Positions 8,906 through 17,226 of a DNA stretch of 64,000 bases are shown here, piece by piece. This DNA is from Clostridia bacterium (GTDB lineage: Bacteria > Bacillota > Clostridia > Oscillospirales > CAG-272). The position numbers and the translations under genes are program-made. The stretch is taken from positions 23,352 through 87,351 of the forward strand of contig JAFVTS010000004.1 of the NCBI GenBank assembly GCA_017503105.1, written 5' to 3'. A model generated the notes under the pieces. That model was not told where the DNA came from and made no database searches. It saw only the letters and a list, made by a program, of their open reading frames with translations. Each line of letters opens with the position of its first letter. Within the stretch, counting starts at the first letter, position 1.

Positions 8906-10450
8906 TTACTTTTTTATAAAGTAAGGCAAAGTGCCGAGCGGGGCGTCCACCGTAACCGTTTCACCGCCCGTAATATCCTTCTCTCCGAGGTAGCTCCACT
9001 CACCGCGCGGAAGCCTCAGCGTTTTGGTAACGGCACCCTTTTCAATTACGGGAGCAACGAGAATTTCCGAGCCGAGCATAAACGCATCGGTCACGCACTC
9101 GAAGCCCTCATTTGGGAATTCGTACTCAAGCGGTCTTATTATAGGCTCGCCGCTAACGGCACTCTTTCCAACCTCTTCGATAATTTTCGGTGCGAATTTT
9201 TTATGGAGCATTGCCGCCTTATGGCAAAGCGCGGCATTTTCAGCGTTAAGAATGCGCCACGGAGCAAGTGAGAACTGCATCATCGGGAAGAGTGCCGAGC
9301 ACTCCGCCATTCTGACAACGAGCTCCTCGTCCCACGGCTCGCCAAGGAGAGTGTACGACCATTCACCGCCGCCTATCATATCGGGGCAAAGGAACGGATA
9401 ACCCGTGAGTCCCTCTACGATAGCGAAGGGAATGAGCGTGCAAAGTCCGTCGCCGTCCCATCTGTGACCTCTGTCGCGGATGCGTTGGATCACAGCCTTT
9501 CCGCCGCGCTTGAATGTGTCCTTGTACTCGTGGTTTTCAAATCTTTCGCCGAACTCGTTCCAAGCGATATTGAGCTCCTCGGCGGTGTACTTCGTCTGCT
9601 TTCCGTTTATGACGTTTTCGGGGTCGTACATTCCGATGCTTCCGCCGTCAAACTTGAATCCGTCAACGCCGTATTCCTTCATAAGGTGATCAAGCTTTGC
9701 CCCGAGGTATTCCCTGTCGCACGCCTCACACATATTGAGTATAGCGCTGTATCCGTTCCACCACTTAACGAGCGCAACGTCACCCGCATCGGTTTTCAGA
9801 AGAGGAAGCTTCTTTCCGTCGTTATTAAGATATTTTGCGCTTGATGCACAGCCGAGAAAATCGCGCCCGTCAGCCGTCATAAGCGGAACGACCCAAAGCA
9901 TTACGGTAAAGCCCATTTTATGGAGCTTGTCTATCATTCCCTTGGGATCGGGGAACTTCGCGAAGTCGAATTCCCAAACACCGTAACGTGTGTGCCAGCC
10001 TTCATCTATTATAAGTATACCGGGCTCGTAGCCGTTTTTGATTATCGCCTCAGCGTATTCAAGGACGGTCTTCTCGGTCGGGTTATAAGTGAACTCCATC
10101 CACGTGTTGTACTGAGCCGTGGCAAAGAATTTTTCAGGCGGGATCTTTCCCGAGAAGGGAAAGTGCTCTTTCATCGCGCTAAGGTACGCATCCTTCAAAG
10201 TGGAGCCCGCCGTGACGAGAATCGCCGTGTCGTCAAACACCTCAAGAGTGCCGCCGCTTACTTTAAACTTAAACGCCCTCTCGCACCAGACGTATCTTCC
10301 CTTGTCGGACACGAGAAGCGGTGCGGATTGGTTTCCGTCAGCCAAAAGAAGATCGCACTCAAATTCCGACTCGCAGGAAAAGGGCTGCTTTGCCGCCGTG
10401 ACCGCAGCACCGCCGAAGAAATGCTCGTTCTCAAGGAATTTTATCTTCAT
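8906..10450 (-). CDS. Glycoside hydrolase family 31 protein (alpha-glycosidase)
   Basis: GH31 enzymes are retaining alpha-glycosidases (alpha-glucosidase, alpha-xylosidase, alpha-galactosidase and others). The 514-residue protein shows a short N-terminal beta region and then a TIM barrel. The likely nucleophile is Asp268 in GFKFDGG and the likely acid/base is Asp357 in CPDMIGGG. The segment ALFPMMQFSLAPWR is also typical of GH31. It is shorter than most GH31 enzymes (650-800 residues) because the N- and C-terminal beta domains are reduced. No signal peptide, so it acts inside the cell on imported oligosaccharides. GGAG lies before the ATG. It is transcribed divergently from the GH20 gene. Confidence 0.85.
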   Translation of the reverse strand: MKIKFLENEHFFGGAAVTAAKQPFSCESEFECDLLLADGNQSAPLLVSDKGRYVWCERAFKFKVSGGTLEVFDDTAILVTAGSTLKDAYLSAMKEHFPFSGKIPPEKFFATAQYNTWMEFTYNPTEKTVLEYAEAIIKNGYEPGILIIDEGWHTRYGVWEFDFAKFPDPKGMIDKLHKMGFTVMLWVVPLMTADGRDFLGCASSAKYLNNDGKKLPLLKTDAGDVALVKWWNGYSAILNMCEACDREYLGAKLDHLMKEYGVDGFKFDGGSIGMYDPENVINGKQTKYTAEELNIAWNEFGERFENHEYKDTFKRGGKAVIQRIRDRGHRWDGDGLCTLIPFAIVEGLTGYPFLCPDMIGGGEWSYTLLGEPWDEELVVRMAECSALFPMMQFSLAPWRILNAENAALCHKAAMLHKKFAPKIIEEVGKSAVSGEPIIRPLEYEFPNEGFECVTDAFMLGSEILVAPVIEKGAVTKTLRLPRGEWSYLGEKDITGGETVTVDAPLGTLPYFIKK

Positions 10451-10479
10451 ATTAAAAATCTCCGTTTCGTTTTTCTTCT

Positions 10480-10508
10480 ATTTTATCATAACGGGTAGCG
10501 TTTGTAAA
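10480..10508 (-). promoter_or_regulatory. Promoter of the GH31 gene
   Basis: On the - strand TTTACA and TAAAAT are separated by 17 bp, with TGA directly before the -10 (extended -10). It is 30 bp upstream of the start codon. Confidence 0.7.
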
Positions 10509-10593
10509 GACACTTTTCAAAAAAGAAACAAAATAAAACGAGTAAAAATATATTTTATAGTGTCGAAAACCTAAAAAATATTTTCTTTTGCTA

Positions 10594-10622
10594 TTGACAC
10601 TAAAGCCCGTGTTTTATATAAT
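10594..10622 (+). promoter_or_regulatory. Consensus sigma-A promoter of the GH20 gene
   Basis: A perfect TTGACA (10594-10599) and TATAAT (10617-10622) are spaced by 17 bp, about 35 bp upstream of the ATG at 10657. Such a perfect promoter for a catabolic gene suggests control by a repressor rather than an activator. Confidence 0.85.
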
Positions 10623-10656
10623 TAAAGTAAATAATACGTTTATCGGGAGTTGCGGT

Positions 10657-12060
10657 ATGAAAAAGTTTTACATCGGCGATAAGGTCACGGCATCCGTCTG
10701 CGAGGCATTTAATAACGAGAGCGCGCGTCTTGCGTGGCGCGGCTTTACCTTTACAGAATCCGAGCTTGAAACGAAGGCAGAGCTCGGAAAATCCAACGCC
10801 CTTATTATAGGAAATATGCCCGTTCCCACACTGCCCGCGGACGCGGAATACGTCTACCGCGTATGCGAGTGCGGCATTGCCCTTCGCGCGGCTGACTATC
10901 CCTCTCTTATGCGAGGATATTTCGACCTTCTTATGCAGGTGGAATACGAGAGCAACGGTGCGCTTTACATAGAAGAAAAAGAAGTCAGGTCAAACTTCAA
11001 ATTCAAGACGAGAATGATACACTTCTGCGCCTTCAACCAGACGAGGCTCACAGAGCTCAAAAAGCTTGTAAGGCTTGCGGCGGCAGTGGGCTACACTCAC
11101 GCCGTAATAGAGTTTTGGGGAATGTTTCCCTACGATTGCTGTCCCGCTCTTGCGTGGGACGAGGCATACGCGAAGGACGACATTCGTGCCCTTGCTAAAG
11201 AGATGCGCGAGCTCGGAATCGAGCCGATACCTATGCTCAACCACCTCGGTCACGCCACGGCGGCAAGACTCAACGGCGGTAAGCACGTCGCCCTTGACCG
11301 TGAGCCGAAGCTTTATAAATACTTCACCCCCGACGGCTGGTCGTGGGACGTTACCTCGCCACTCGTAAGAGAACTTCTTTCCAAAATGCGTGCGGAGCTT
11401 TACGAGGCGTTTGGCTCGGGAGAATTCTTCCACCTCGGTCTTGACGAGGCGTATATGTACGCAATGTCAAAAAAGCACAGGGACGCGCTTCCCGAATATC
11501 TCGCCTACGTGACTGACGAGGTCGTAAAAGAGGGGCGCCGTCCTATGATATGGATGGATATGTTCTTGCCAAGAGCATCGGGCACACCGCACCTTTGCAC
11601 CTGCGACAGTGACGAGGATATGATGAAGGCTCTGAGTTCCCTTAATAAAAAGACCGTCCTCGTGGATTGGGAATATAACGGAGAGAAAACGCCCTTCCCC
11701 ACCACTAAATACATATCCGACAGAAACGTCGGCTTTGACATAATGTGCGCTCCGTGGACGAAGAGGGCAAACTTCGACGCGGCTGTAAAAACCGTAAGCG
11801 AGCTTGGAATATTCGGATTTATGATGACGACCTGGCACACTATGGTATCCGAAACGCCCGCTATCCTCGGTGCGGCGCGTCTGTTCGGCGCACCTATGGC
11901 ACCTTGGTCACGCCTCAGCGGCTCTGAAGGCATCGGTGGCAAGGAGGAGTGCGCCACCCTACTTCGCAAGCTTTCGTTCGAAGGCGCTAAAGGCTACCGC
12001 GATTCGGGCTGGTGCGACGAGGAGATACTTCTCAACGTCGGCGACAAGAAGTTTTGCTGA
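10657..12060 (+). CDS. Glycoside hydrolase family 20-like beta-N-acetylhexosaminidase
   Basis: GH20 enzymes release terminal GlcNAc or GalNAc residues by substrate-assisted catalysis. The 467-residue protein contains a TIM barrel with the GH20 catalytic pair in FHLGLDEAYMY (Asp263-Glu264), preceded by GYTHAVIEFWGMFPY and PMLNHLGHAT. Late barrel residues include RPMIWMDMF and FGFMMTTWHTMV. There is no signal peptide, suggesting a cytoplasmic enzyme. The ATG at 10657 is chosen because GGGAG lies 7-8 bp upstream and a consensus promoter ends at 10622; the frame is open further upstream, but that would overlap the promoter. Substrate not deducible. Confidence 0.82.
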   Translation: MKKFYIGDKVTASVCEAFNNESARLAWRGFTFTESELETKAELGKSNALIIGNMPVPTLPADAEYVYRVCECGIALRAADYPSLMRGYFDLLMQVEYESNGALYIEEKEVRSNFKFKTRMIHFCAFNQTRLTELKKLVRLAAAVGYTHAVIEFWGMFPYDCCPALAWDEAYAKDDIRALAKEMRELGIEPIPMLNHLGHATAARLNGGKHVALDREPKLYKYFTPDGWSWDVTSPLVRELLSKMRAELYEAFGSGEFFHLGLDEAYMYAMSKKHRDALPEYLAYVTDEVVKEGRRPMIWMDMFLPRASGTPHLCTCDSDEDMMKALSSLNKKTVLVDWEYNGEKTPFPTTKYISDRNVGFDIMCAPWTKRANFDAAVKTVSELGIFGFMMTTWHTMVSETPAILGAARLFGAPMAPWSRLSGSEGIGGKEECATLLRKLSFEGAKGYRDSGWCDEEILLNVGDKKFC

Positions 12061-12070
12061 TATAAAAAAT

Positions 12071-12112
12071 AAAAGCCTCGGACATCTTCAAGAAAGAGAG
12101 CCCGAGGCTTTT
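12071..12112. terminator. Bidirectional intrinsic terminator
   Basis: An 11-bp stem (12071-12081 with 12102-12112) begins with AAAAGCCTCGG and ends with a T run. It serves the GH20 gene on the + strand and the EamA gene on the - strand. Confidence 0.8.
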
Positions 12113-12120
12113 GGTTTCTA

Positions 12121-13002
12121 TTAAACGGACAGCATTACGACTGCCACGGCGCCCGATATAACGCCGATTATCTGAAAGACCGAATATTTTTCCTTATAGA
12201 AGATTTTCGACACGACGAAGGTCAGGGCGATTCCGACGCCGATCTTCATCGGTGAAACGGTGGACATAGGCACGAAGAGGAATACCAAAAGGCTGACAAA
12301 ATTCTTTGCTCCGTTGCAAAGACCCGCGCCAAGCCCGTAAAGCGTGCCGTGGGTGAGGACGCTCTTCAATTTATCTCTGTCTATTATGAGCCCGATGATG
12401 GCAAGAAGGACGAACGAGCCGCCTATGGAGATCATCAGGAATTCGTTGGTGCAGGCGTTTTCAAACTTGATCTGCTGCACTCTGCCGAGGATGGAAATGA
12501 AACCGTTTGACACCACGGTAACGGCGATGTAAACGATCCATTTAAGAGATATCTTTCCCTCTTCCGCCTTCTCTTTATTACCGGTGTAATTCATAAGGAA
12601 GAGAGCCGCGAAGATAAGGACGATACCTGCGTAAGTAAAACCGGTTCTCGGCTCGTCAAGAACTATTATGCCGTAAAATACGGTAAAGAGGAGCGAGAAG
12701 TTGGAGATAAGACGCGTAAGACCGTAAGGTCCTACCTTAAACGCAAGAAATGCGGAATAAAAGCCCACCGCGTAAAGTACGCAGTTTACAAGCCCCATCG
12801 GAATCATTTCGCTCGGGAAATAAAATCCGTCCGTCTGTACGATATCCGTTATAACGAAAAACGAAAACGAAAACAGCGCTATAACGGCGTTCATTATCAT
12901 TCCGCCGCTTTGGTAACGGTTTGCGTAAGCCTTGACGACCACGCTCTCACCTATATTAAGCAGCGCAAATATCAACACTAAAATATATCCGATCGCTTCC
13001 AT
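12121..13002 (-). CDS. EamA/DMT-family permease
   Basis: This is a drug/metabolite transporter superfamily membrane protein, expected to have ten transmembrane helices in two EamA halves. The 293-residue product is almost entirely hydrophobic helices, with PYGLTRLISNFSLLFTVFYG and the family-typical VLDEPRTGF ending the first half, and NGFISILGR at the start of the second. The start at 13002 is chosen because AAAGAGG lies just upstream; an in-frame ATG 20 codons earlier lies inside the promoter region. Substrate unknown; nearby glycosidases make a sugar or derivative possible but this is only context. Confidence 0.82.
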   Translation of the reverse strand: MEAIGYILVLIFALLNIGESVVVKAYANRYQSGGMIMNAVIALFSFSFFVITDIVQTDGFYFPSEMIPMGLVNCVLYAVGFYSAFLAFKVGPYGLTRLISNFSLLFTVFYGIIVLDEPRTGFTYAGIVLIFAALFLMNYTGNKEKAEEGKISLKWIVYIAVTVVSNGFISILGRVQQIKFENACTNEFLMISIGGSFVLLAIIGLIIDRDKLKSVLTHGTLYGLGAGLCNGAKNFVSLLVFLFVPMSTVSPMKIGVGIALTFVVSKIFYKEKYSVFQIIGVISGAVAVVMLSV

Positions 13003-13033
13003 TATTCTGCCTCTTTGAATCGTTGATAAAGAT

Positions 13034-13062
13034 ATTATACTACCAAACGGCAAAAAAATCAA
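13034..13062 (-). promoter_or_regulatory. Promoter of the EamA permease gene
   Basis: On the - strand TTGATT and TATAAT are separated by 17 bp, about 32 bp upstream of the ATG at 13002. Confidence 0.75.
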
Positions 13063-13252
13063 TACCGTACTCTATGGAATTTTTCCTGTAAAAAATGTAA
13101 AAAATCCACAACGTTTTGCCAAAAGCGCTCCGCGACCTGTGGCTGTGCCGAAAATTCTACGGCTTTGCGAGCGAGCGCATCTAGAGAGCATCATACAGTT
13201 GAATTCCACGAGAGGATCGCCGCATCAAAAACAATGAGCTTTGGCGCGCCGA

Positions 13253-13297
13253 AATATTAAAAGGAGAGATACACGTCGCACCTCTCCTTTTAATATT
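13253..13297 (-). terminator. Intrinsic terminator after the metallophosphoesterase gene
   Basis: A perfect 16-bp inverted repeat (13253-13268 with 13282-13297) has a 13-base loop and A/T-rich stem bases, lying 18 bp past the stop codon on the - strand. The T-run is inside the stem rather than after it. Confidence 0.65.
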
Positions 13298-13314
13298 CAG
13301 AGTTTCGTCCTTCG

Positions 13315-14472
13315 TCAGAACATATCCGTTTCTCTGTTTTCAAGTGCCGCAAGAGCGACTCTGAAGGCGTTCGCCGCACTGAGACGCGTTTCCTCGTCCT
13401 CACTGTGCATAACGGGCAAAAGCCTTCTGTATATCTCTCCGCTGACCGACATATCGCGCGCCATACGCTCCGTGCCGAAGAGGGGGAGAGTCTTATCGAT
13501 CATTTCAAAATAATAAAGTCCGAAAGCGTCGCTCTCAAGATGGTTTTGAATAACGAAGCGCGGCGGCACGTATCCTTCAAGAATTATCCTGAGCGCCGTG
13601 TCCTGACCGTACTTTTTCTCGCTGATAAGACGGCTGACTCTGCTAAGTATCTCGTTATTAGTGTCAACGCCCGTGACGTTAAGCGTCTCCTCCTTAAAAT
13701 CAAGGTGACCGAGAATAACGGGCTTCTTTACCGAGATGGATATCTCGCCCTTCTTATATCCAACGGTGAAGCGGTTGACACCTCCGACGCCGGGCTGATC
13801 AAATCCAACGCACTCAACAGCTCCGGGGTAGCTGTAAATAGAGCCCTCGACCTGGGTGAAATCGCATCTCTCGTGGCGCGAGCCAAGAGCGTAGTAATCA
13901 GCTCCGAACTTCTTAATATCCGCCGTGGAGATGGGGCAAAGGGGTGAATCCACGTCGCCGTCAAGATCTCCGTAGCCGCAAACGATGTTTATCTTCGAGG
14001 TGTCGTCGACTCTTCTGTCATAAAGGGGATTCGTGCGAAGCTCTGAAGTCTCAAACGCCCAGCCGTAGACGGTAACGTTCTTCTCGGGGAAGTCGAAGCG
14101 GTCAAGATGCTCGCTCTCAAAGACGTGGCAGTTTTCGGGAAGTCTGCCGGACTTGTAGATAGGGTTATCGCGCACGGGGTCGTGCTTTCCGGGGGCTATA
14201 ATAAACTGCGTTTCCGAGCAGTTGCGGAACTCGCGGATAAGAATCTCCGCCGTGGTATTGGTAACGAAGCCGACGTCAAAGAGATCTCCGCTTATCAAAA
14301 CGAAATCCGCAGCCTCCTGGCGCACGAATTCCATAAGGCGCATAAACGCGGAGCGTATCACGCGCTTACGCTCGTCACTCTTCTCGGGCGTGATGCCGAT
14401 TATGGGCATATCAAGATGTATATCACTGCAATGCAAAAATTTAACCTTTACGTCGGTCTCTTTTTCACTCAT
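13315..14472 (-). CDS. Calcineurin-like metallophosphoesterase, SbcD/YhaO-like DNA exonuclease family
   Basis: The family includes Mre11/SbcD nucleases and YhaO-like proteins. The 385-residue protein has the metallophosphoesterase signatures LHCSDIHLD (near residue 13), LISGDLFDVG, APGKHDPVRDNP (a GNHD-type motif with GKHD) and a late region including GSRHE. The start at 14472 is supported by GGAGG upstream; a longer frame starts inside the promoter. SbcD and YhaO normally sit beside a large SMC-like ATPase gene (sbcC or yhaN), but none is adjacent. It is divergent from the DNA methyltransferase gene. Nuclease activity on DNA is inferred from the family. Confidence 0.82.
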   Translation of the reverse strand: MSEKETDVKVKFLHCSDIHLDMPIIGITPEKSDERKRVIRSAFMRLMEFVRQEAADFVLISGDLFDVGFVTNTTAEILIREFRNCSETQFIIAPGKHDPVRDNPIYKSGRLPENCHVFESEHLDRFDFPEKNVTVYGWAFETSELRTNPLYDRRVDDTSKINIVCGYGDLDGDVDSPLCPISTADIKKFGADYYALGSRHERCDFTQVEGSIYSYPGAVECVGFDQPGVGGVNRFTVGYKKGEISISVKKPVILGHLDFKEETLNVTGVDTNNEILSRVSRLISEKKYGQDTALRIILEGYVPPRFVIQNHLESDAFGLYYFEMIDKTLPLFGTERMARDMSVSGEIYRRLLPVMHSEDEETRLSAANAFRVALAALENRETDMF

Positions 14473-14504
14473 CAGAAAATCCTCCAAAATTCGCTTATAT
14501 AAAG

Positions 14505-14533
14505 AGTATACCATTTATTTTAGTGTTTTGCAA
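14505..14533 (-). promoter_or_regulatory. Promoter of the metallophosphoesterase gene
   Basis: On the - strand TTGCAA and TATACT are separated by 17 bp with an extended -10 (TGG before TATACT). Confidence 0.72.
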
Positions 14534-14562
14534 TATTTTTTGTAAAAAAAATAAAAAATCTA

Positions 14563-14591
14563 TTGCATATATTCAAAAAATGTGGTAAAAT
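14563..14591 (+). promoter_or_regulatory. Promoter of the DNA methyltransferase gene
   Basis: TTGCAT and TAAAAT are spaced by 17 bp. The sequence ATGTGGTAAAAT around the -10 recurs exactly at the promoter of the leucine-rich-repeat lipoprotein gene (30094-30105). Confidence 0.68.
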
Positions 14592-14632
14592 GAGTATAAA
14601 TAAAACGAGGCAGAAAAAAGGAGACGTCAAAA

Positions 14633-16150
14633 ATGCTGAGTCTTGCAGTAAGGAATACGGGAAAGCTCGTCAGAGAAAGATCAAAGTCGGAAAACGTCCG
14701 TCTTGGCAGGCTTTTCACTAAAAAAGATACCGCCCGTCTTATGGCGGATATGATAGAGCTTAACAAAAATAAAACCGCATACACCATCCTTGACCCGGGA
14801 GCAGGTACGGGTATACTTTCGGCGGCTATTATAGAAAAGATATGCAAGGAATGCCCCGACTGTAAGCAGATATTCCTCACGGCTTACGAAAATTCGGACG
14901 CTTTTGCGGATATGCTCGAGGATAACCTTGAGAGGATAAGAAAGAAGTGCCGCCACGATTACGGAATCAGACTTTATCCCACGGTTTACAGAGAGAACTA
15001 TCTCACCGAGTCAAAAAACCACTACACGGTCACTTTCTTTGATTCGATAGAGGACAAGTACGATATAGTTATATGCAACCCTCCGACAGACCTTGCTACA
15101 AAGGACTCGGAGGAGGCGAAGATCGTCGGCGGCGTTACTCAGGTAAAGATAAGCTCTGCTTTCCTCTTCGCGCGTCTTGCAGGCAAGCATCTTGAGGAAA
15201 ACGGGCAGCTCGTCATCGTCCTTCCCACCCTCGTCGCGAGCGCTTCGGCTCTTACGGCGTTCAGGCGCGAGATGGCGGAGAAGCTTGCTCTTGCGAGAAT
15301 ACACCTTTTCATCGGCAAGCAGAAGAACGAAAAACGCGCGGTGCCCTTGAAGAAGAGCATCATTCTTTCTTACCGCAAGACGGACGAGCACGCACCTATC
15401 GTGATAAGCACCTCCTCGGAGGCACCCACCCCTGACACCGTCACCACCCTTCCCGAGCTTGATTACGACTTCGTCGTTGACAAGACGGACGGAACTCTCA
15501 CGCTCCCCAAGAGCGTCGAGGACACGAAGATAGTCAAGTACATCGGAGGCTTCCCCGAAACGCTCACGTCTCTTGGACTCAAGATGTCAACGGGACTCGT
15601 TCTTGATTCGCGCTGCGAGGACTTGCTTTTCACAGACTCTATCCCCGGCACCATTCCTCTCATCCGACCGAATTCCATCAAGAACGGCACGGTGCAGTTC
15701 CCCCTGCCCATAAGAAAGCAATATCTTGCGCCGAAAAACACCTCCCTTGTTCAAAGAAACAAGAATATGATTATGGTAAAGCGCGTGCCCTCCAAGTCTG
15801 ACGAGAGATTTATAAATTCCGCAATATACCTTGCGGCGCAACTCCCCGTGTACAGATACATCAGCACGCACAACAAGATAAACTTCATTGATACCAAAGA
15901 CGTGCACGAGGAGATGTCGGCAAGATTCGCCTTCGGACTCTTCGCACTTCTCAATTCCACTATCTACGACAGATATATATCCATAGTTTCAAAGTCGAAG
16001 CAGATAAACTCCAAGGAGATGCGCTCCTTGCCCCTGCCTCCGAGAAACATCATAGAAAATATGGGTATGCGTCTTATGGAAACAAGGCAGACTTCCGTTA
16101 CGGTTTGCGACCAGATTGTAAACCCAACTTTACATATTATCACTAAATAA
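14633..16150 (+). CDS. Orphan N6-adenine-type DNA methyltransferase (Eco57I/TaqI-like)
   Basis: Amino-methyltransferases of this type transfer methyl groups from S-adenosylmethionine to adenine in a specific DNA sequence. The 505-residue protein has motif X-like FTKKDTARLMADM, motif I DPGAGTG (residues 54-60) and motif IV DIVICNPPT (NPPT at 149-152). The C-terminal half resembles a target-recognition domain, ending with FALLNSTIYDRYI and a KQINSKEMRSLPLPP stretch. The aromatic residue of NPPY/F is replaced by Thr152, which could reduce or alter activity. No restriction endonuclease gene is adjacent, so it may be regulatory, a defence remnant, or partnered elsewhere. Confidence 0.8.
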   Translation: MLSLAVRNTGKLVRERSKSENVRLGRLFTKKDTARLMADMIELNKNKTAYTILDPGAGTGILSAAIIEKICKECPDCKQIFLTAYENSDAFADMLEDNLERIRKKCRHDYGIRLYPTVYRENYLTESKNHYTVTFFDSIEDKYDIVICNPPTDLATKDSEEAKIVGGVTQVKISSAFLFARLAGKHLEENGQLVIVLPTLVASASALTAFRREMAEKLALARIHLFIGKQKNEKRAVPLKKSIILSYRKTDEHAPIVISTSSEAPTPDTVTTLPELDYDFVVDKTDGTLTLPKSVEDTKIVKYIGGFPETLTSLGLKMSTGLVLDSRCEDLLFTDSIPGTIPLIRPNSIKNGTVQFPLPIRKQYLAPKNTSLVQRNKNMIMVKRVPSKSDERFINSAIYLAAQLPVYRYISTHNKINFIDTKDVHEEMSARFAFGLFALLNSTIYDRYISIVSKSKQINSKEMRSLPLPPRNIIENMGMRLMETRQTSVTVCDQIVNPTLHIITK

Positions 16151-16161
16151 TTAACACGGGT

Positions 16162-16204
16162 AGGCAAGTGCAACCTAATTTTCAAAATCGGGTTACGCTT
16201 GCCT
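16162..16204 (+). terminator. Intrinsic terminator after the methyltransferase gene
   Basis: A stem of about 14 bp with one mismatch and one wobble pair (16162-16175 with 16191-16204) is followed by TTCGTTTTT. Confidence 0.72.
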
Positions 16205-16269
16205 TCGTTTTTAAAAGCCGCGAAGAAGGACGGCGGAGCACACTTTCTTAAATCGGAGAAAATTAAGAA

Positions 16270-17121
16270 ATGAGAGAATATAAGAGTAACAAGTACATAA
16301 AAGGCGGTCTGAGTCTCGGGATTTTCAAAGCCACTGACGCCCTGGCTTGTGGCGAGCACACTCACGAGTTCACGGAGATAGTCTACGTCACGGACGGCAC
16401 GGGAATTGAAACGATAGACGGAACGGAACACTCTGTAAGGCGGGGCGATCTTCTTTTTATAAACTGCGGAGCCGTTCACAAGGTGGCACCCGTGTTAAAT
16501 TATTCGTATATAAATATCTGTTTTTCCCCCGATATAATCGGTGAGAGGATAATCACGAGGGAGAACGCCTTTGACCTTCTTTCTCTCAGCGCGCTTGAAG
16601 AATTCAGGCACGAGTACGGCGCTGACACCATCAGTTTCATAGGTGAAGAAAGGCGGCTCGTTGAAGCTCTTCTTTTTGATATGCTAAATGAATTTAAGTC
16701 CGACCTTCCCGAAAGAGCGGCTGTACTTGAGAGCTATATGAGCGTTCTTATTGCTAAAATTATGCGAAAAAGACGTATAAAAACGGAAAACGACGGAAAA
16801 AGCGAGATGTGGCGTGAGCTTTCAAGATATATCGAGGACAACATCGACAAGCCCCTGACTCTTGGCGAGCTTGCAAAAAAATGCTTCTACAATCCGTCTT
16901 ATTTCAGCAGAGTTTTCAAAGAAAAATTCGGAACGACGCTCGTCGATCACGTAATGAATGAGCGCACCCGTGCAGCAGCAAAACTCCTATCAAAAGGCGA
17001 GATCTCAATAGACGCGGTGGCGGAGGAATGCGGCTTTGGAGACAGAACGGGGCTTTACAGAGCCTTTATTAAAATCTACGGAATATCCCCTGCGGAGTAC
17101 AGAAAACGCGCGAAAAAGTAA
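16270..17121 (+). CDS. AraC-family transcriptional regulator (cupin sensor)
   Basis: The 283-residue protein has an N-terminal cupin-type sensor with HTHEFTEIVYVTDG (near residue 32) and RRGDLLFINCGAVH, and a C-terminal double helix-turn-helix of the AraC type. The first helix-turn-helix includes LTLGELAKKCFYNPSYFSRVFK; the second includes SIDAVAEECGFGDRTGLYRAF and ISPAEYRKR. It lies directly upstream of, and on the same strand as, the second ADP-ribosylglycohydrolase gene (105 bp gap), whose promoter has a poor -35. It is therefore likely to activate that gene in response to a sugar or similar small molecule. This is inference from context. Confidence 0.9.
   Translation: MREYKSNKYIKGGLSLGIFKATDALACGEHTHEFTEIVYVTDGTGIETIDGTEHSVRRGDLLFINCGAVHKVAPVLNYSYINICFSPDIIGERIITRENAFDLLSLSALEEFRHEYGADTISFIGEERRLVEALLFDMLNEFKSDLPERAAVLESYMSVLIAKIMRKRRIKTENDGKSEMWRELSRYIEDNIDKPLTLGELAKKCFYNPSYFSRVFKEKFGTTLVDHVMNERTRAAAKLLSKGEISIDAVAEECGFGDRTGLYRAFIKIYGISPAEYRKRAKK
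16485..16501 (+). repeat. Copy of a dispersed short repeat, inside the AraC gene
   Basis: The 17 bases GGCACCCGTGTTAAATT are identical to the reverse complement of 62740-62756. Shorter or near-identical versions occur at 28706-28720, 56141-56155, 58121-58133 and 8826-8837. This copy lies inside coding sequence. Confidence 0.5.
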
Positions 17122-17151
17122 AAAAATGCAACATTCGGTAAACGCAAGCTC

Positions 17152-17180
17152 TACAAATCAACTTTCGAAGATGGTATTAT
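17152..17180 (+). promoter_or_regulatory. Probable activator-dependent promoter of ADP-ribosylglycohydrolase paralogue 2
   Basis: A -10 TATTAT (17175-17180) with an extended TGG is present, but the -35 position (TACAAA) is poor. This is what one expects if the AraC protein just upstream activates the gene. Confidence 0.45.
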
Positions 17181-17226
17181 AAAGTTAAGGAGAGGTTCTC
17201 CCAAAAAAGAAAAGGAGTAAATTTCT

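Larger units (their letters stand above)
13003..13314. other. Intergenic stretch between EamA and metallophosphoesterase genes
   Basis: The right-hand part holds the terminator of the metallophosphoesterase gene and the left-hand part the EamA promoter. Between 13075 and 13250 there is no open frame of note and no recognisable RNA. The sequence there has several GCG/CGC-rich words, but I could not match it to any element. Confidence 0.5.

Noticed and set aside
13075-13250. Possible remnant of a mobile element
   Set aside because: No terminal repeats, transposase fragment or match to the IS at the right edge could be seen.
14633-16150. Part of a BREX or restriction-modification system
   Set aside because: None of the partner genes (pgl, brx, restriction nuclease) is adjacent.
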